Below are positions 1 through 8,409 of a stretch of DNA of 31,966 bases, piece after piece. Numbering within the stretch: the stretch's first letter is position 1; each line of letters starts with the position of its first letter. The notes under the pieces were generated by a model that was given only the letters and a program-made list of their open reading frames with translations, searched no databases and was not told where the DNA came from. The DNA is from JAKJEP01 sp964580995 (GTDB lineage Bacteria > Planctomycetota > Phycisphaerae > Sedimentisphaerales > SM23-30): positions 1 to 31,966 of the forward strand of contig CAZOMV010000068.1 in the NCBI GenBank assembly GCA_964580995.1, given 5' to 3'. The translations under genes were made by a program, and so were the position numbers.

Positions 1-3000
1 GCCTTCAAAATTGGCATCGGCACTCCAGGTATAGCTGTTCCAGTCCACAAACGGAGTTTCCGAGCCGGCATTGATCCGGATGGTAGGCTTGATCTCCGGC
101 GTGAGTTCAATCGCCTGGACTATCGCTTTGCCGGATTCCATCAGCGGCTCCCAGCCGCCGGTGAAGTGCAGGACGATGCGCCCATTCCCATTGGGGACCA
201 GGTAGCGGAACAACCGGTCATAGGCCCGGCGGGGACCGCGGGCGGCGTGGCAGATATCGAAGTTGTGCAGAACTTCTTTACCGTTGATTGATAAATTGAA
301 AGGCCGTTCAAAGAAGTTTTCGTATTCGTTTTCGGCAAACTTCAGCCGCAGGCAATATAAACCGGCGGGGACAGGGATCGAATAGGTGAAATCCTTGCCT
401 TCCCGGCCCTGCTGATAAAGCTGGCCATCGTCTAACGCGGGAATACCGGCGGTGATAATGGCCCTGGATTTAACGCGTGAGCCGTCTTCAAAATACTGGT
501 CCGCGGACCAGGTGTTGCCGTTGCGGTCGGTAAGAGGTTCCTTCGCCCCGCAGAGGATACGAACGGTGGCGGAGGGATAGGTCACGGTTTCTTCGATATA
601 TTCGATGTTGGGCATCCAGACCAAGATATCGTTTTCCGGTTCGGTGCCGGCGGCCAGGACAAACCGCAGTTGATCGCCTTGGGCGACATTGAGAATGAGG
701 TTATGGGTTAGGCCGGTGCGATTGTTGACCGGTACGGCGGCCCAGTCCTGCTCGGGCCAGACCTGTTTGTCATTCTGGAGGATGCGGATCTTCAGCGGCT
801 GGCCTTGCTCGATGTGGTAAAATTCCTTGATGGCCCGGCCGATCACCCGCACGGTGCCGGCTTTTACGGCGGTCCATTTGCGGACGCTGGCGGCCTGGGT
901 TGAGGCCTGCTGCCAGCCGCGCCCGACGCGGGCGGTTTCCGCCGCCTGCCAGTAACCCTCCGCACCGCCGGGCTGGATGGTCGTGCCGCCTAAATCGGCG
1001 GAGGGGCGATTGGCAGGGGCAATCCAGGTCATCGGTTCATAGGTGTTTTCCCCGGTGGCAAGTTCCGCGGACCAGCCGTCGCGGTCAGCCTCGGCAAAGT
1101 GGCCGCCCAGCACCGAGACCACCATCGGCTCATCCCGCAGCGGCTGGGCGGATTTCCAGTCGCTGACATTGCCATCGCCATCCACGGTGCGAACCTGGTA
1201 ATCGGCCTGGGGATTCCAGCCGGGAGAATAATCAAAATAGAAAGTGCCGGTACTGATTTTGCCCAGCAGCACTCCATCGCGCTGAACTTCGTAATAGCTG
1301 ATCCAGTTGTTGTCGGAGCCGGGCGACCAGTAAAGGGCGGTGCCGTTGTAGCCAATGTTGTTTTCCCGCTGTTTGTAGATGCGGGTGGGAGCGATGGGAG
1401 CTGCTTTGTCCCGCCGGCTGCCCGGATGATTGGGCAGATTCAGATAAATTAATTCTTCCGGCTGCTGCTTGCGAATGACAATCCCGTTTTTCATCAGGTC
1501 GGCGCCGGTTGCCGCGCTGGAGACTTTGATGGAATCAAAATCGAGGGTATATTCTTCTTTGGGCAGGAGGCCGCGGGGATAGATAGTAACCTCATTTTCC
1601 GCCCGATGCTTAAAAATGATGATGGATTTGGTGCGGTCGTAACTGATACGCTGGCAGTAATGGAATTCCTCATCCCCCTGGATGAGCGGATGGGTAATGT
1701 ACGACCAGCGGCCGGCCACGCCTTCCTGCAGCAGATAATGATATATGTCCGCGATTTGCCGCATGCCTTCCAGGCTGGGTTCATCTATATATAGTCCCCA
1801 TTTGGGTACCTGGGTGAGGTAGCGCCGGCCAATTTCCGGATTGTATATCACTCCTTTGCCTCCCTGCCAGCAGCAAAGATTGTCGAACCATTTGTCGGGG
1901 GTTTCCAGATACGAGAAATAACAATTCGTAATGTTGCTGCCCGGCCCGTCGGTATCGTAATTCACATCCGTATAGCGCTGCACCTCAAAGGTATGGGCAT
2001 AGCGGCTACCGCCGGAGCAAGTGTGGAAAGAACAGCGGAGATTGGTATTCAAAAAATGTTCCGCATTTTTCCGGAAGATTTTGTCAATTTGGGCATTAAA
2101 ACCCATCCCGTCGGTTCGCCGCTGGAAATTGCCCCAGGAGCCAACCTTGGTATCGATCAAACCCGGATCCTGATGGCCGGGAATCCAGACAATGAGTTTC
2201 ATGCCCAGCTTGGGCAGATAACGGTTGGTCAGGGCAAAGTCCGGCCCTTCCATATTAGCCTCCCCCCAGCGTTTGGAGGCGGACCAGCCGGCGTCTTCCC
2301 AGAGCAACTCCATGCCTACGGTTCGCAGATATTCAATCCAGCGGAAATCCAGGTCGCCCAGATGCCCGGCCCATTGCTGCTGGAGGTTGTCCGATTCGCC
2401 GTACCAGGCGACCGTGAAAGGCATCTTCGCATAATAATCGTCGTGGGTGTAATCCCACAGGTACTCGTATTGCCAGTTGTAAAGGGACTCCGCCATATGA
2501 TCCAGGTTGTCGCGAAATACCCCGAAGGTGACGAGCGGCAATTGATATTTTTCACCCGCTTTCAATTCAACCCGGATATCCGCCGCCACGGCGCTGAATT
2601 GCAGCGGGTCGCCGGTTTCCAGATCCACCCGGTGCTGCCAGCTTCCCAGAAAATCCAAGGCCTGGAAATGGCCGTCACCCGGCTGATTTTTATTTTGCAG
2701 GGCCATCCAGGGGACAAAATTGTCCGTGGCGAACCCATTGATCGACTGATGATAGGCCGCCGTGATATCGGCCATTTCCAGCTTGCCCTGATTGGCCTGG
2801 CTGTTCCCGCCGATCATCCAGTAGTTGACATACGAGGCGGCATTGTCGCCCCGTAATTGGAACAAGACCGGAGTGGGGGCGGTAATCCGATAGGAATTGG
2901 CGCCGCGGTTTTCCAATTCCACCCACTGTCTCAAAATGGCGGTTCGCGGAAAGGCGGTAACATGGAGACGGGCCGTCAATTCCTGCTGGGTTAATGTGAT

Positions 3001-3918
3001 ATCGAGCTGCAAGGCCGGCCGGCCGGCGTGCAGAATGGGGTTGGCGGAAGCACTGGATAAAGTCCATAGAGGAGTTTGGGCGGCAACGCTTGGTTCTCCT
3101 TCGGCTTTCGCTTTGATTTTATAAACATACAAATCGACATCGCCGCCGCCGACATGTTCGGCTAAACCTGTCAAGGTTACCTTGCCGTTTTTCGGGGCTT
3201 TCCAGACCCGGATCGCATCGTAGTCGGGGCAGGGATGAAAGACGGTGGAGCCGACATGCGGGGTATTGCCGGGGGCGCGAAATCCGCTTTCGGGGCTGGG
3301 CATACGAATCAATTCCTGAACATTGTCGGCAAACCAGGTGGCGTCGATCAGTTCCATGAAACCGGTCCCGGAGGCGTGCACATAATAGAACCAGAGAGGC
3401 CCCTGCTCCATCTCTTTGGCGGCGGCGGAAGTAAAACTTTCCCCGTCTTCATAGGTAACGATCGACGGCCAGCGGATCTGATCTCCGGAATATTCCCCAT
3501 GCGGCCCGACGCCGAAACCAATCATTTCATCCTTCTGGATGTCCACTTGCAGATTGTCGGCCGCCAGGTTCATGGTAACGGCACCCACAAGGGATTTGGT
3601 CCATATTTGTTCCATCTGGAACCGTTCGGGCAAAGCCTGCGATTTCAAGGAAAAAGGGGTAGCCGCATGAGCCGGATCGACATATTCGATCGCCGGTTTG
3701 CACAACTTGTTTTTATAGCTGGTCAACGAGAATCCTTCGGCGGTGGTTTCGTATGTCAGTTCCACCGCCTCCGTTCCGATGGTCCATTTTTGGCCGCCGT
3801 CATTGTCGATAATGTAGGCGTCCTGAACTTTCACTTTTTCCCCCCAGGCCGGATTCGTGAATACCAGACCGATCAGGGTAAGAACAAAAGACATTCTGAA
3901 AAAGAAGTGCGGCTTCAT
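1..3918 (-). CDS. Large secreted GH36-like glycoside hydrolase with Fn3-like and malectin domains (3' end outside window)
   Basis: One reading frame stays open from an ATG at 3918 to base 1, giving 1306 visible codons with no stop; the C-terminus lies beyond the window. An AAGGAG ribosome site sits 9 bases before the ATG. Residues 1-25 look like a signal peptide. The N-terminal ~480 residues resemble the beta-supersandwich of GH36 enzymes, including a piece reading LRQWVELENRG. A barrel-like region follows with WEDAGW (Asp about 542) and CSGGSRY (Cys about 634), then YDTDGPG (Asp about 657). These recall the GH36 beta-strand and the Cys-Ser-Gly-Gly/acid-base segments. Around 850-925 is an Fn3-like stretch, and about 1120-1270 a malectin-like carbohydrate-binding domain; a second malectin domain starts near 1277. 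The usual GH36 KWDxN nucleophile segment was not recognised, so substrate and even activity are open. The role inferred is breakdown of galactose- or similar sugar-containing polysaccharide outside the cytoplasm. Confidence is high that it is a gene and moderate for the family. Confidence 0.8.
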   Translation of the reverse strand, partial: MKPHFFFRMSFVLTLIGLVFTNPAWGEKVKVQDAYIIDNDGGQKWTIGTEAVELTYETTAEGFSLTSYKNKLCKPAIEYVDPAHAATPFSLKSQALPERFQMEQIWTKSLVGAVTMNLAADNLQVDIQKDEMIGFGVGPHGEYSGDQIRWPSIVTYEDGESFTSAAAKEMEQGPLWFYYVHASGTGFMELIDATWFADNVQELIRMPSPESGFRAPGNTPHVGSTVFHPCPDYDAIRVWKAPKNGKVTLTGLAEHVGGGDVDLYVYKIKAKAEGEPSVAAQTPLWTLSSASANPILHAGRPALQLDITLTQQELTARLHVTAFPRTAILRQWVELENRGANSYRITAPTPVLFQLRGDNAASYVNYWMIGGNSQANQGKLEMADITAAYHQSINGFATDNFVPWMALQNKNQPGDGHFQALDFLGSWQHRVDLETGDPLQFSAVAADIRVELKAGEKYQLPLVTFGVFRDNLDHMAESLYNWQYEYLWDYTHDDYYAKMPFTVAWYGESDNLQQQWAGHLGDLDFRWIEYLRTVGMELLWEDAGWSASKRWGEANMEGPDFALTNRYLPKLGMKLIVWIPGHQDPGLIDTKVGSWGNFQRRTDGMGFNAQIDKIFRKNAEHFLNTNLRCSFHTCSGGSRYAHTFEVQRYTDVNYDTDGPGSNITNCYFSYLETPDKWFDNLCCWQGGKGVIYNPEIGRRYLTQVPKWGLYIDEPSLEGMRQIADIYHYLLQEGVAGRWSYITHPLIQGDEEFHYCQRISYDRTKSIIIFKHRAENEVTIYPRGLLPKEEYTLDFDSIKVSSAATGADLMKNGIVIRKQQPEELIYLNLPNHPGSRRDKAAPIAPTRIYKQRENNIGYNGTALYWSPGSDNNWISYYEVQRDGVLLGKISTGTFYFDYSPGWNPQADYQVRTVDGDGNVSDWKSAQPLRDEPMVVSVLGGHFAEADRDGWSAELATGENTYEPMTWIAPANRPSADLGGTTIQPGGAEGYWQAAETARVGRGWQQASTQAASVRKWTAVKAGTVRVIGRAIKEFYHIEQGQPLKIRILQNDKQVWPEQDWAAVPVNNRTGLTHNLILNVAQGDQLRFVLAAGTEPENDILVWMPNIEYIEETVTYPSATVRILCGAKEPLTDRNGNTWSADQYFEDGSRVKSRAIITAGIPALDDGQLYQQGREGKDFTYSIPVPAGLYCLRLKFAENEYENFFERPFNLSINGKEVLHNFDICHAARGPRRAYDRLFRYLVPNGNGRIVLHFTGGWEPLMESGKAIVQAIELTPEIKPTIRINAGSETPFVDWNSYTWSADANFEG

Positions 3919-3984
3919 AGTATCGATCTCCTTATTGGTTACAAATATTCCTTACCAAAAATGGTTTCTTCATGGCCGGTTCGC

Positions 3985-4013
3985 AGTGTAGCACTTTGCG
4001 TCCTGCCTGTCAA
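3985..4013 (-). promoter_or_regulatory. Candidate sigma-70-type promoter for the GH36-like gene
   Basis: On the minus strand TTGACA (4008-4013) is followed after exactly 17 bases by TACACT (3985-3990), giving a start of transcription near 3978, about 60 bases before the ATG at 3918. The -35 overlaps the last codons of the transporter gene. The hydrolase may therefore have its own promoter as well as read-through from upstream. Sequence match only. Confidence 0.5.
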
Positions 4014-5557
4014 TTTTTTCGTAGATTCCGTACCGCATAGGCCGCCAGAAAACACAGCAGCGTAAAAATCCCCAGCAAAACAAAACCTACGACCCCTCCA
4101 TACTTGCCCAAGTGAAATATCCACAAGAATTCAAAATGGGATACCCCATAATCCCACAAGCCCTTGAATCCGATCAGAAAGAACAGGACGGCCGCGACAT
4201 AGTTCCAGAATACCAGTGCCCAGTTCATCCGCAAGGTTCCGGGCAAGAATTTCCGGTCCATCCAGGGATTCACCAGGCAGTAGAAGCCGCAGGACAATAC
4301 ACCGGTAAAAATCGAGGGCAGGGTTACGATGTCGATCGGTTTGATTTCCGGCCACTGTCGGCTGATCCATAGAATTACGATTCCACCTCCGATGGACCAG
4401 GCCATGATCGGCCAGCGGATCGGCCAGTTCGGCACGCGGCTCCGCCATCGTTCGATGGTGATGAGATACTCGTAAATCACCCGGAAGCACATAGCCTGTC
4501 CCCCATATAACATGCCGAAGAACACGCAGAAGATCCCCACTTTATACAGCGGCAGCAGCCAGTGGGCCAGGGATTCCAGATATTTGCCCTGATGATTCAG
4601 CAGATCCGTTCCGTCCGGCACCAGATGCTCCGGCCGCAGTACCAGGGTGCCCAACACGGAAAAGGCCACGGAAAATATCACGACTAACACGAAACTGGTA
4701 ATCGTGTCCACCTGAGCCGCCCGCAGCCACAGCCGCGCCGGGTGATCCTTTCGCGAGGCCGTCTGGGCCAGTTCCGCCGCGCTGGCCTGTCCCAGATGGC
4801 TCCAGCCCCAGCGTTTCTCCCGGATCCACGAGACATACGCCAGGTAATCATGGCTAGCGCCCCCGATGGCCGAAACATAAACCATAATTTCCAGCCAGGC
4901 CGAACGATTCTGTAAATCCGGCAGTTTTTCCAGCACCCAGCCGGGATAGGCCAGCACGTGCGGCATGACCAGGTTCTTCGCCACCTCCAGCAGGTCTGGG
5001 CGCAGATAAAACAGCGCCGCCAGGATCGCCGCCAGCTTCAGGCCGATCAGAATCGTCAGGGATTTCTCAAGAAAATTGTATCCCCCAATCATCAGTAATA
5101 ATACCACCAATCCCAGACAGATCGTCGCCCACAGATAATAATCGCCCCAGCCAAACATCCAGGAACATGCCGTTCCCAGCAGTCCTGATATAAAAGTGGT
5201 CCAGAAGGGCCAGCAGACCACGGCCGTCAAAACCATGAACAGTGGGAACCAGCCCCGCGGTCCAGGCAATTCCGTCCAGCGCTCGAAGGGATGCCCCCCG
5301 CTCAAGACGATGTGCCGCACGCTGCCATAAACCAGTACCCATTTCAGCAGGGCAATCCATAAAAAAATCCACAAAATGTCATAGCCGAAGATGCTCCCGC
5401 CGCGCGAGGCGAAGACGGTTTCGCCGCTGCCGATCGTAATGGAAGCGGCAATCGCACCGGGTCCAAAAAATCGGAACCATTTCAACGGATTCTGGGATAT
5501 CAAGGCCGCCGGTGGATCCAGTAACTGGCGTTCTGCCGTCGTGTTTTTTTCATTCAT
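4010..5557 (-). CDS. Nramp-superfamily membrane transporter with non-canonical metal-site motifs
   Basis: The 515-residue protein has about 11-12 hydrophobic segments and a cytoplasmic N-terminus. The family is recognised from GPGAIAASITIGSGE (about residues 33-47), which aligns with the first helix of Nramp/MntH transporters (GPGxxxxxxxxDPGN), and from GGASHDYLAY in the middle, which aligns with the helix-6 GATVMPHN region. In true Nramp proteins the Asp and Asn of DPGN and the Met of MPH hold Mn2+ or Fe2+. Here DPGN reads GSGE and MPH reads ASH, so the Asp, Asn and Met are lost. The protein is thus probably an Nramp-related carrier with another substrate (known branches move Mg2+, Al3+ or other solutes) rather than a Mn2+/Fe2+ importer. 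It ends 92 bases before the large hydrolase on the same strand, so uptake of something linked to that enzyme is possible but unproven. The ATG at 5557 gives the expected short N-terminus; its ribosome site is weak. Confidence 0.8.
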   Translation of the reverse strand: MNEKNTTAERQLLDPPAALISQNPLKWFRFFGPGAIAASITIGSGETVFASRGGSIFGYDILWIFLWIALLKWVLVYGSVRHIVLSGGHPFERWTELPGPRGWFPLFMVLTAVVCWPFWTTFISGLLGTACSWMFGWGDYYLWATICLGLVVLLLMIGGYNFLEKSLTILIGLKLAAILAALFYLRPDLLEVAKNLVMPHVLAYPGWVLEKLPDLQNRSAWLEIMVYVSAIGGASHDYLAYVSWIREKRWGWSHLGQASAAELAQTASRKDHPARLWLRAAQVDTITSFVLVVIFSVAFSVLGTLVLRPEHLVPDGTDLLNHQGKYLESLAHWLLPLYKVGIFCVFFGMLYGGQAMCFRVIYEYLITIERWRSRVPNWPIRWPIMAWSIGGGIVILWISRQWPEIKPIDIVTLPSIFTGVLSCGFYCLVNPWMDRKFLPGTLRMNWALVFWNYVAAVLFFLIGFKGLWDYGVSHFEFLWIFHLGKYGGVVGFVLLGIFTLLCFLAAYAVRNLRKN

Positions 5558-5638
5558 ACATAAAACTCATGGTTGGAAATTATTTAAATCGTTAATGTAA
5601 AAGGATTTACGTCATCGCACAGGTATTTTGACGGCATT

Positions 5639-5668
5639 ATTATAGATGAATCCTCATGGATTTCTCAA
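5639..5668 (-). promoter_or_regulatory. Candidate sigma-70-type promoter for the Nramp-like gene
   Basis: On the minus strand TTGAGA (5663-5668) and a perfect TATAAT (5639-5644) are separated by 18 bases. Transcription would start near 5632, about 75 bases before the ATG at 5557. This is the best match seen in the spacer between the divergent transporter and chemoreceptor genes. Confidence 0.55.
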
Positions 5669-5996
5669 GCAAATTTATTGCGCATTGCCTATTTCGGGAT
5701 CGTTCTATAAATCATTGACAGGATCAATGTTATAAGACCAGTCATTCCTATTTCCAATTATGTCTAAGGCCCATCAACTCCTTTCAGACACCATATGTAT
5801 AGGAATAGATATGAAAATAACTACCATGTGTATATGTTGCAGCATATATTCAAATTGTGGTACTACCACTGGGAAAACGGGATTTTCACAGATCCATTTT
5901 GAAATATCCGATAGGGGTAATGATGCAAGAACATAGAGTAATAAGTAAATAGTTATTGGGAAGAAAAGTATTCCATTCAGTGTCTGATATTTCTAC
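5669..5996. other. Intergenic spacer, AT-rich, no gene seen
   Basis: About 330 bases between the promoter of the minus-strand transporter and the ribosome site of the plus-strand chemoreceptor. No ORF with coding character, RNA gene or strong hairpin was seen. A TTGACA at 5715 has a TATAAG only 10 bases later, too close for a sigma-70 promoter. Confidence 0.5.
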
Positions 5997-6010
5997 AGGA
6001 GACCCGTAAA

Positions 6011-7921
6011 ATGTTCAAAGAGATGAAGCTTTCGACAAAAATTTCTTTTGGTTTTGGGATTGTCATTGTATTAGCCGCCGTTATCGGAGTGGTTGGCTGG
6101 AGCGGTTTGAATAAAACCATCCGGATCGTCGGTTTTGAGAACCAGGGCAACCAGTGTCTGGAAGGTTTGAATCAATGCGCCAGTCTGCGAAAAGATTTCG
6201 CCTTATATGGATATACCAAAAACGAAAATGACACAAAAGACTCTGCCGAAAAATGGTACGATGCGTACACAGAATTGAATACTTTACTGGAAGAGTTTGG
6301 CACCAATCCCGGATTATCTCAAAATTATCGGGATACCATTCAAAATGCCATTGGCAAAATGAAAGACTATAAGACCGCGTTTTCCCATCAGGAAGATTCC
6401 CGGAAAATGCGGGATGACGCCTTCGCGCAGTGGAGCAAGGTGGGAAATAGCATCACTACGGATATTAAGGAAATAACCGAAAGTTTTATTAATACCGGCC
6501 TGGCGGAAGTAGAAAAAGCGAATGATGTGGAAGCCCTGCGGAAATGGAACACGATTAAGAATAAGCTGGATGAAGAGGTGATTCAGCCGTTTTTGCTGCT
6601 GCGGGTGCGGGCCGTGTATTTATTGGCAACCAATGCGGATAAACAATGGACCGATTATCAGGAACAATTAAATACCGCCTCGGCTGGATTTACCAGTTGG
6701 GCCAGCCTGGTAAAAGGTGACAGCAAGCTGGAAGAGGCCGCGGCAAAATTAGCCGGCTATTTGAATGAGTACAAAGCCGCGGGCGAACAGTATTACCTGG
6801 GGATGCAGAATCGAATCGCCGCGGATACCGAGATGGCAACGGTAGCCAAAGGGATTGTGGAAAGTATCAATCTGCTGAAGACCACCCTGGCGAGTGACCG
6901 GCAATCCCTGTGTACCCGGGTCAATATGCTCATGATCACCATGTCGGTTTGCGGGATCGTGGCAGGTATTTTGCTGGCCTTATTAATTACCCGGAGTATC
7001 GTCAAGCCGATCAACCGGATTATTTCCGGGCTTACCGAAGGGTCGGAGCAGGTTTCTTCCGCCTCCAAGCAGGTGTCCGCCGCTTCGCAGTCCCTGGCGG
7101 AAGGGGCAACGGAACAGGCCGCCAGCCTGGAAGAGACCAGTAGTTCGCTGGAAGAAATGTCGTCCATGACCAACCAGAATGCGGACAATGCCCAACAGGC
7201 CAACGGTTTGGCGGGCGAAGCCCAGCAATCGGCCAACAAAGGCAATGAAGCCATGGGACAAATGAGCAGTGCCATTAAGGAAATTCAAACCAGCGCCAAC
7301 GAGACCGCCAAGATTGTAAAAGTAATCGACGAAATCGCTTTTCAAACCAATCTGCTGGCGTTGAATGCGGCGGTAGAAGCCGCTCGTGCGGGCGAAGCCG
7401 GCAAAGGATTCGCGGTCGTGGCAGAGGAAGTGAGAAACCTGGCGATGCGCAGTGCCGAAGCGGCTAAAAACACAGCCACCATGATTGAAGAATCCATTCG
7501 GAATTCCCAGAATGGCGTAAATATCGTTACCAATGTAGCTTCGATACTGGAAGAAATATCCGGTTCGAACAGCAAGGTAAACAACCTGGTGGGTGAAATT
7601 GCCGCCGCCAGTCAGGAACAGGCAGAAGGAATCAAACAGATTAATCTGGCAGTCACCCAGATGGATAAAGTAACACAGCAAAATGCCGCCAACGCGGAAG
7701 AATCCGCCAGTGCCTCGGAAGAAATGAACTCCCAGGCGGAGCAAATGAATCAAATGGTCAATGACCTGGCCCGTTTGATTCACGGCAACAAGAACCACGC
7801 GAACCAGACCCCTGCGGCACAGCGTCATCCCGTTCATCAGGCTGCCCGTACTCATAAACAGGAACATCTGGTAAAGAATGTGAATGTAATAAATGATACG
7901 GAAGATGATTTCACGTTGTAA
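6011..7921 (+). CDS. Methyl-accepting chemotaxis protein with helical periplasmic sensor domain
   Basis: A 636-residue transmembrane chemoreceptor that signals to CheA/CheW. AGGAG lies 9 bases before the ATG. Topology: membrane helix about 11-31; an all-helical extracytoplasmic domain about 35-295, long enough for a helical bimodular (HBM) type; membrane helix about 300-322; HAMP-like linker; then the coiled-coil signalling domain. The hairpin tip core is unmistakable (DEIAFQTNLLALNAAVEAAR, followed by AGEAGKGFAVVAEEVRNLA). Clusters of Glu/Gln pairs such as EQAASLEETSSSLEE are likely methylation helices. No C-terminal NWETF-like receptor tether is present; the tail is a short polar stretch ending DDFTL. 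From residue ~340 it is almost identical to the next chemoreceptor, while the sensor halves are unrelated. The ligand is unknown. A strong terminator follows, so it is probably transcribed alone. Confidence 0.95.
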   Translation: MFKEMKLSTKISFGFGIVIVLAAVIGVVGWSGLNKTIRIVGFENQGNQCLEGLNQCASLRKDFALYGYTKNENDTKDSAEKWYDAYTELNTLLEEFGTNPGLSQNYRDTIQNAIGKMKDYKTAFSHQEDSRKMRDDAFAQWSKVGNSITTDIKEITESFINTGLAEVEKANDVEALRKWNTIKNKLDEEVIQPFLLLRVRAVYLLATNADKQWTDYQEQLNTASAGFTSWASLVKGDSKLEEAAAKLAGYLNEYKAAGEQYYLGMQNRIAADTEMATVAKGIVESINLLKTTLASDRQSLCTRVNMLMITMSVCGIVAGILLALLITRSIVKPINRIISGLTEGSEQVSSASKQVSAASQSLAEGATEQAASLEETSSSLEEMSSMTNQNADNAQQANGLAGEAQQSANKGNEAMGQMSSAIKEIQTSANETAKIVKVIDEIAFQTNLLALNAAVEAARAGEAGKGFAVVAEEVRNLAMRSAEAAKNTATMIEESIRNSQNGVNIVTNVASILEEISGSNSKVNNLVGEIAAASQEQAEGIKQINLAVTQMDKVTQQNAANAEESASASEEMNSQAEQMNQMVNDLARLIHGNKNHANQTPAAQRHPVHQAARTHKQEHLVKNVNVINDTEDDFTL

Positions 7922-7976
7922 AAAATAAAGGAATTCCATTACCGGAACCATCTATTTTCCCATTATTTTCCGAGCG

Positions 7977-8006
7977 AACACCCAGGCCCAACCTGGGTGT
8001 TTTTTT
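7977..8006 (+). terminator. Rho-independent terminator after the first chemoreceptor gene
   Basis: A perfect 10-bp stem, AACACCCAGG (7977-7986) with CCTGGGTGTT (7992-8001), closes a 5-base loop and runs straight into T7 (8000-8006). It lies 56 bases after the stop codon. Confidence 0.92.
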
Positions 8007-8409
8007 GATTTGCCGGGTGAGCCGTTTTTCAGGTACATAAGTTATCAGACCTTATACACGGATATTTCAAAGAAAAACAGGTTCTGCCAGACAATCTATA
8101 CAAGGTAGCCAATGCTATATGTCATTATTGGTTTGATATTTATGTATGATTGTCCATATATTTTAACGGTTGCAAATCTGGTCGGGAAAATAATATTTTA
8201 CCGTGATTTTTACGAATCGCCGATAAGAAAGCTAGCGATTGAAAGATATTTTTACGGTGTATAAACAGCGGAAAAAGGATCATTTCTTCTCGAAAACTTA
8301 GATACAACAGGGAATGACGTTGGATTGCGAGATTCTATTTGCCACTGTTGGTTAATTTTTTACTTTTTGAAGCCGGCCTTGACGGTTCGGCGGTTGGGAA
8401 GAATTGGAT
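8007..8409. other. Intergenic leader of the second chemoreceptor gene with a sigma-28-like -10 motif
   Basis: About 400 AT-rich bases with no convincing ORF. At 8219-8226 stands GCCGATAA, the exact consensus -10 box of flagellar sigma-28 promoters, which often drive chemoreceptor genes. A TAAA box at the usual 15-base distance is missing, so this is only a lead. GGAAG (8397-8401) is the ribosome site of the downstream gene. Confidence 0.3.

Noticed and set aside
1993..2856. Long plus-strand open frame (287 codons) with MGIAATAGAS start
   Set aside because: It is antisense to the GH36-like gene, which has clear domains and a ribosome site; the antisense product has no recognisable motif.
3235..4065. 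Plus-strand open frame of 276 codons
   Set aside because: Also a shadow of the GH36-like gene and its promoter region; no ribosome site or motif.
5715..5736. TTGACA followed by TATAAG as a promoter for the first chemoreceptor
   Set aside because: Only 10 bases separate the two boxes, far from the 16-18 needed.
6983..7951. Minus-strand open frame of 322 codons opposite the first chemoreceptor
   Set aside because: Composition is that of a reversed coiled-coil gene (Gly/Phe/Leu/Val-rich). The same kind of shadow appears opposite the second chemoreceptor.
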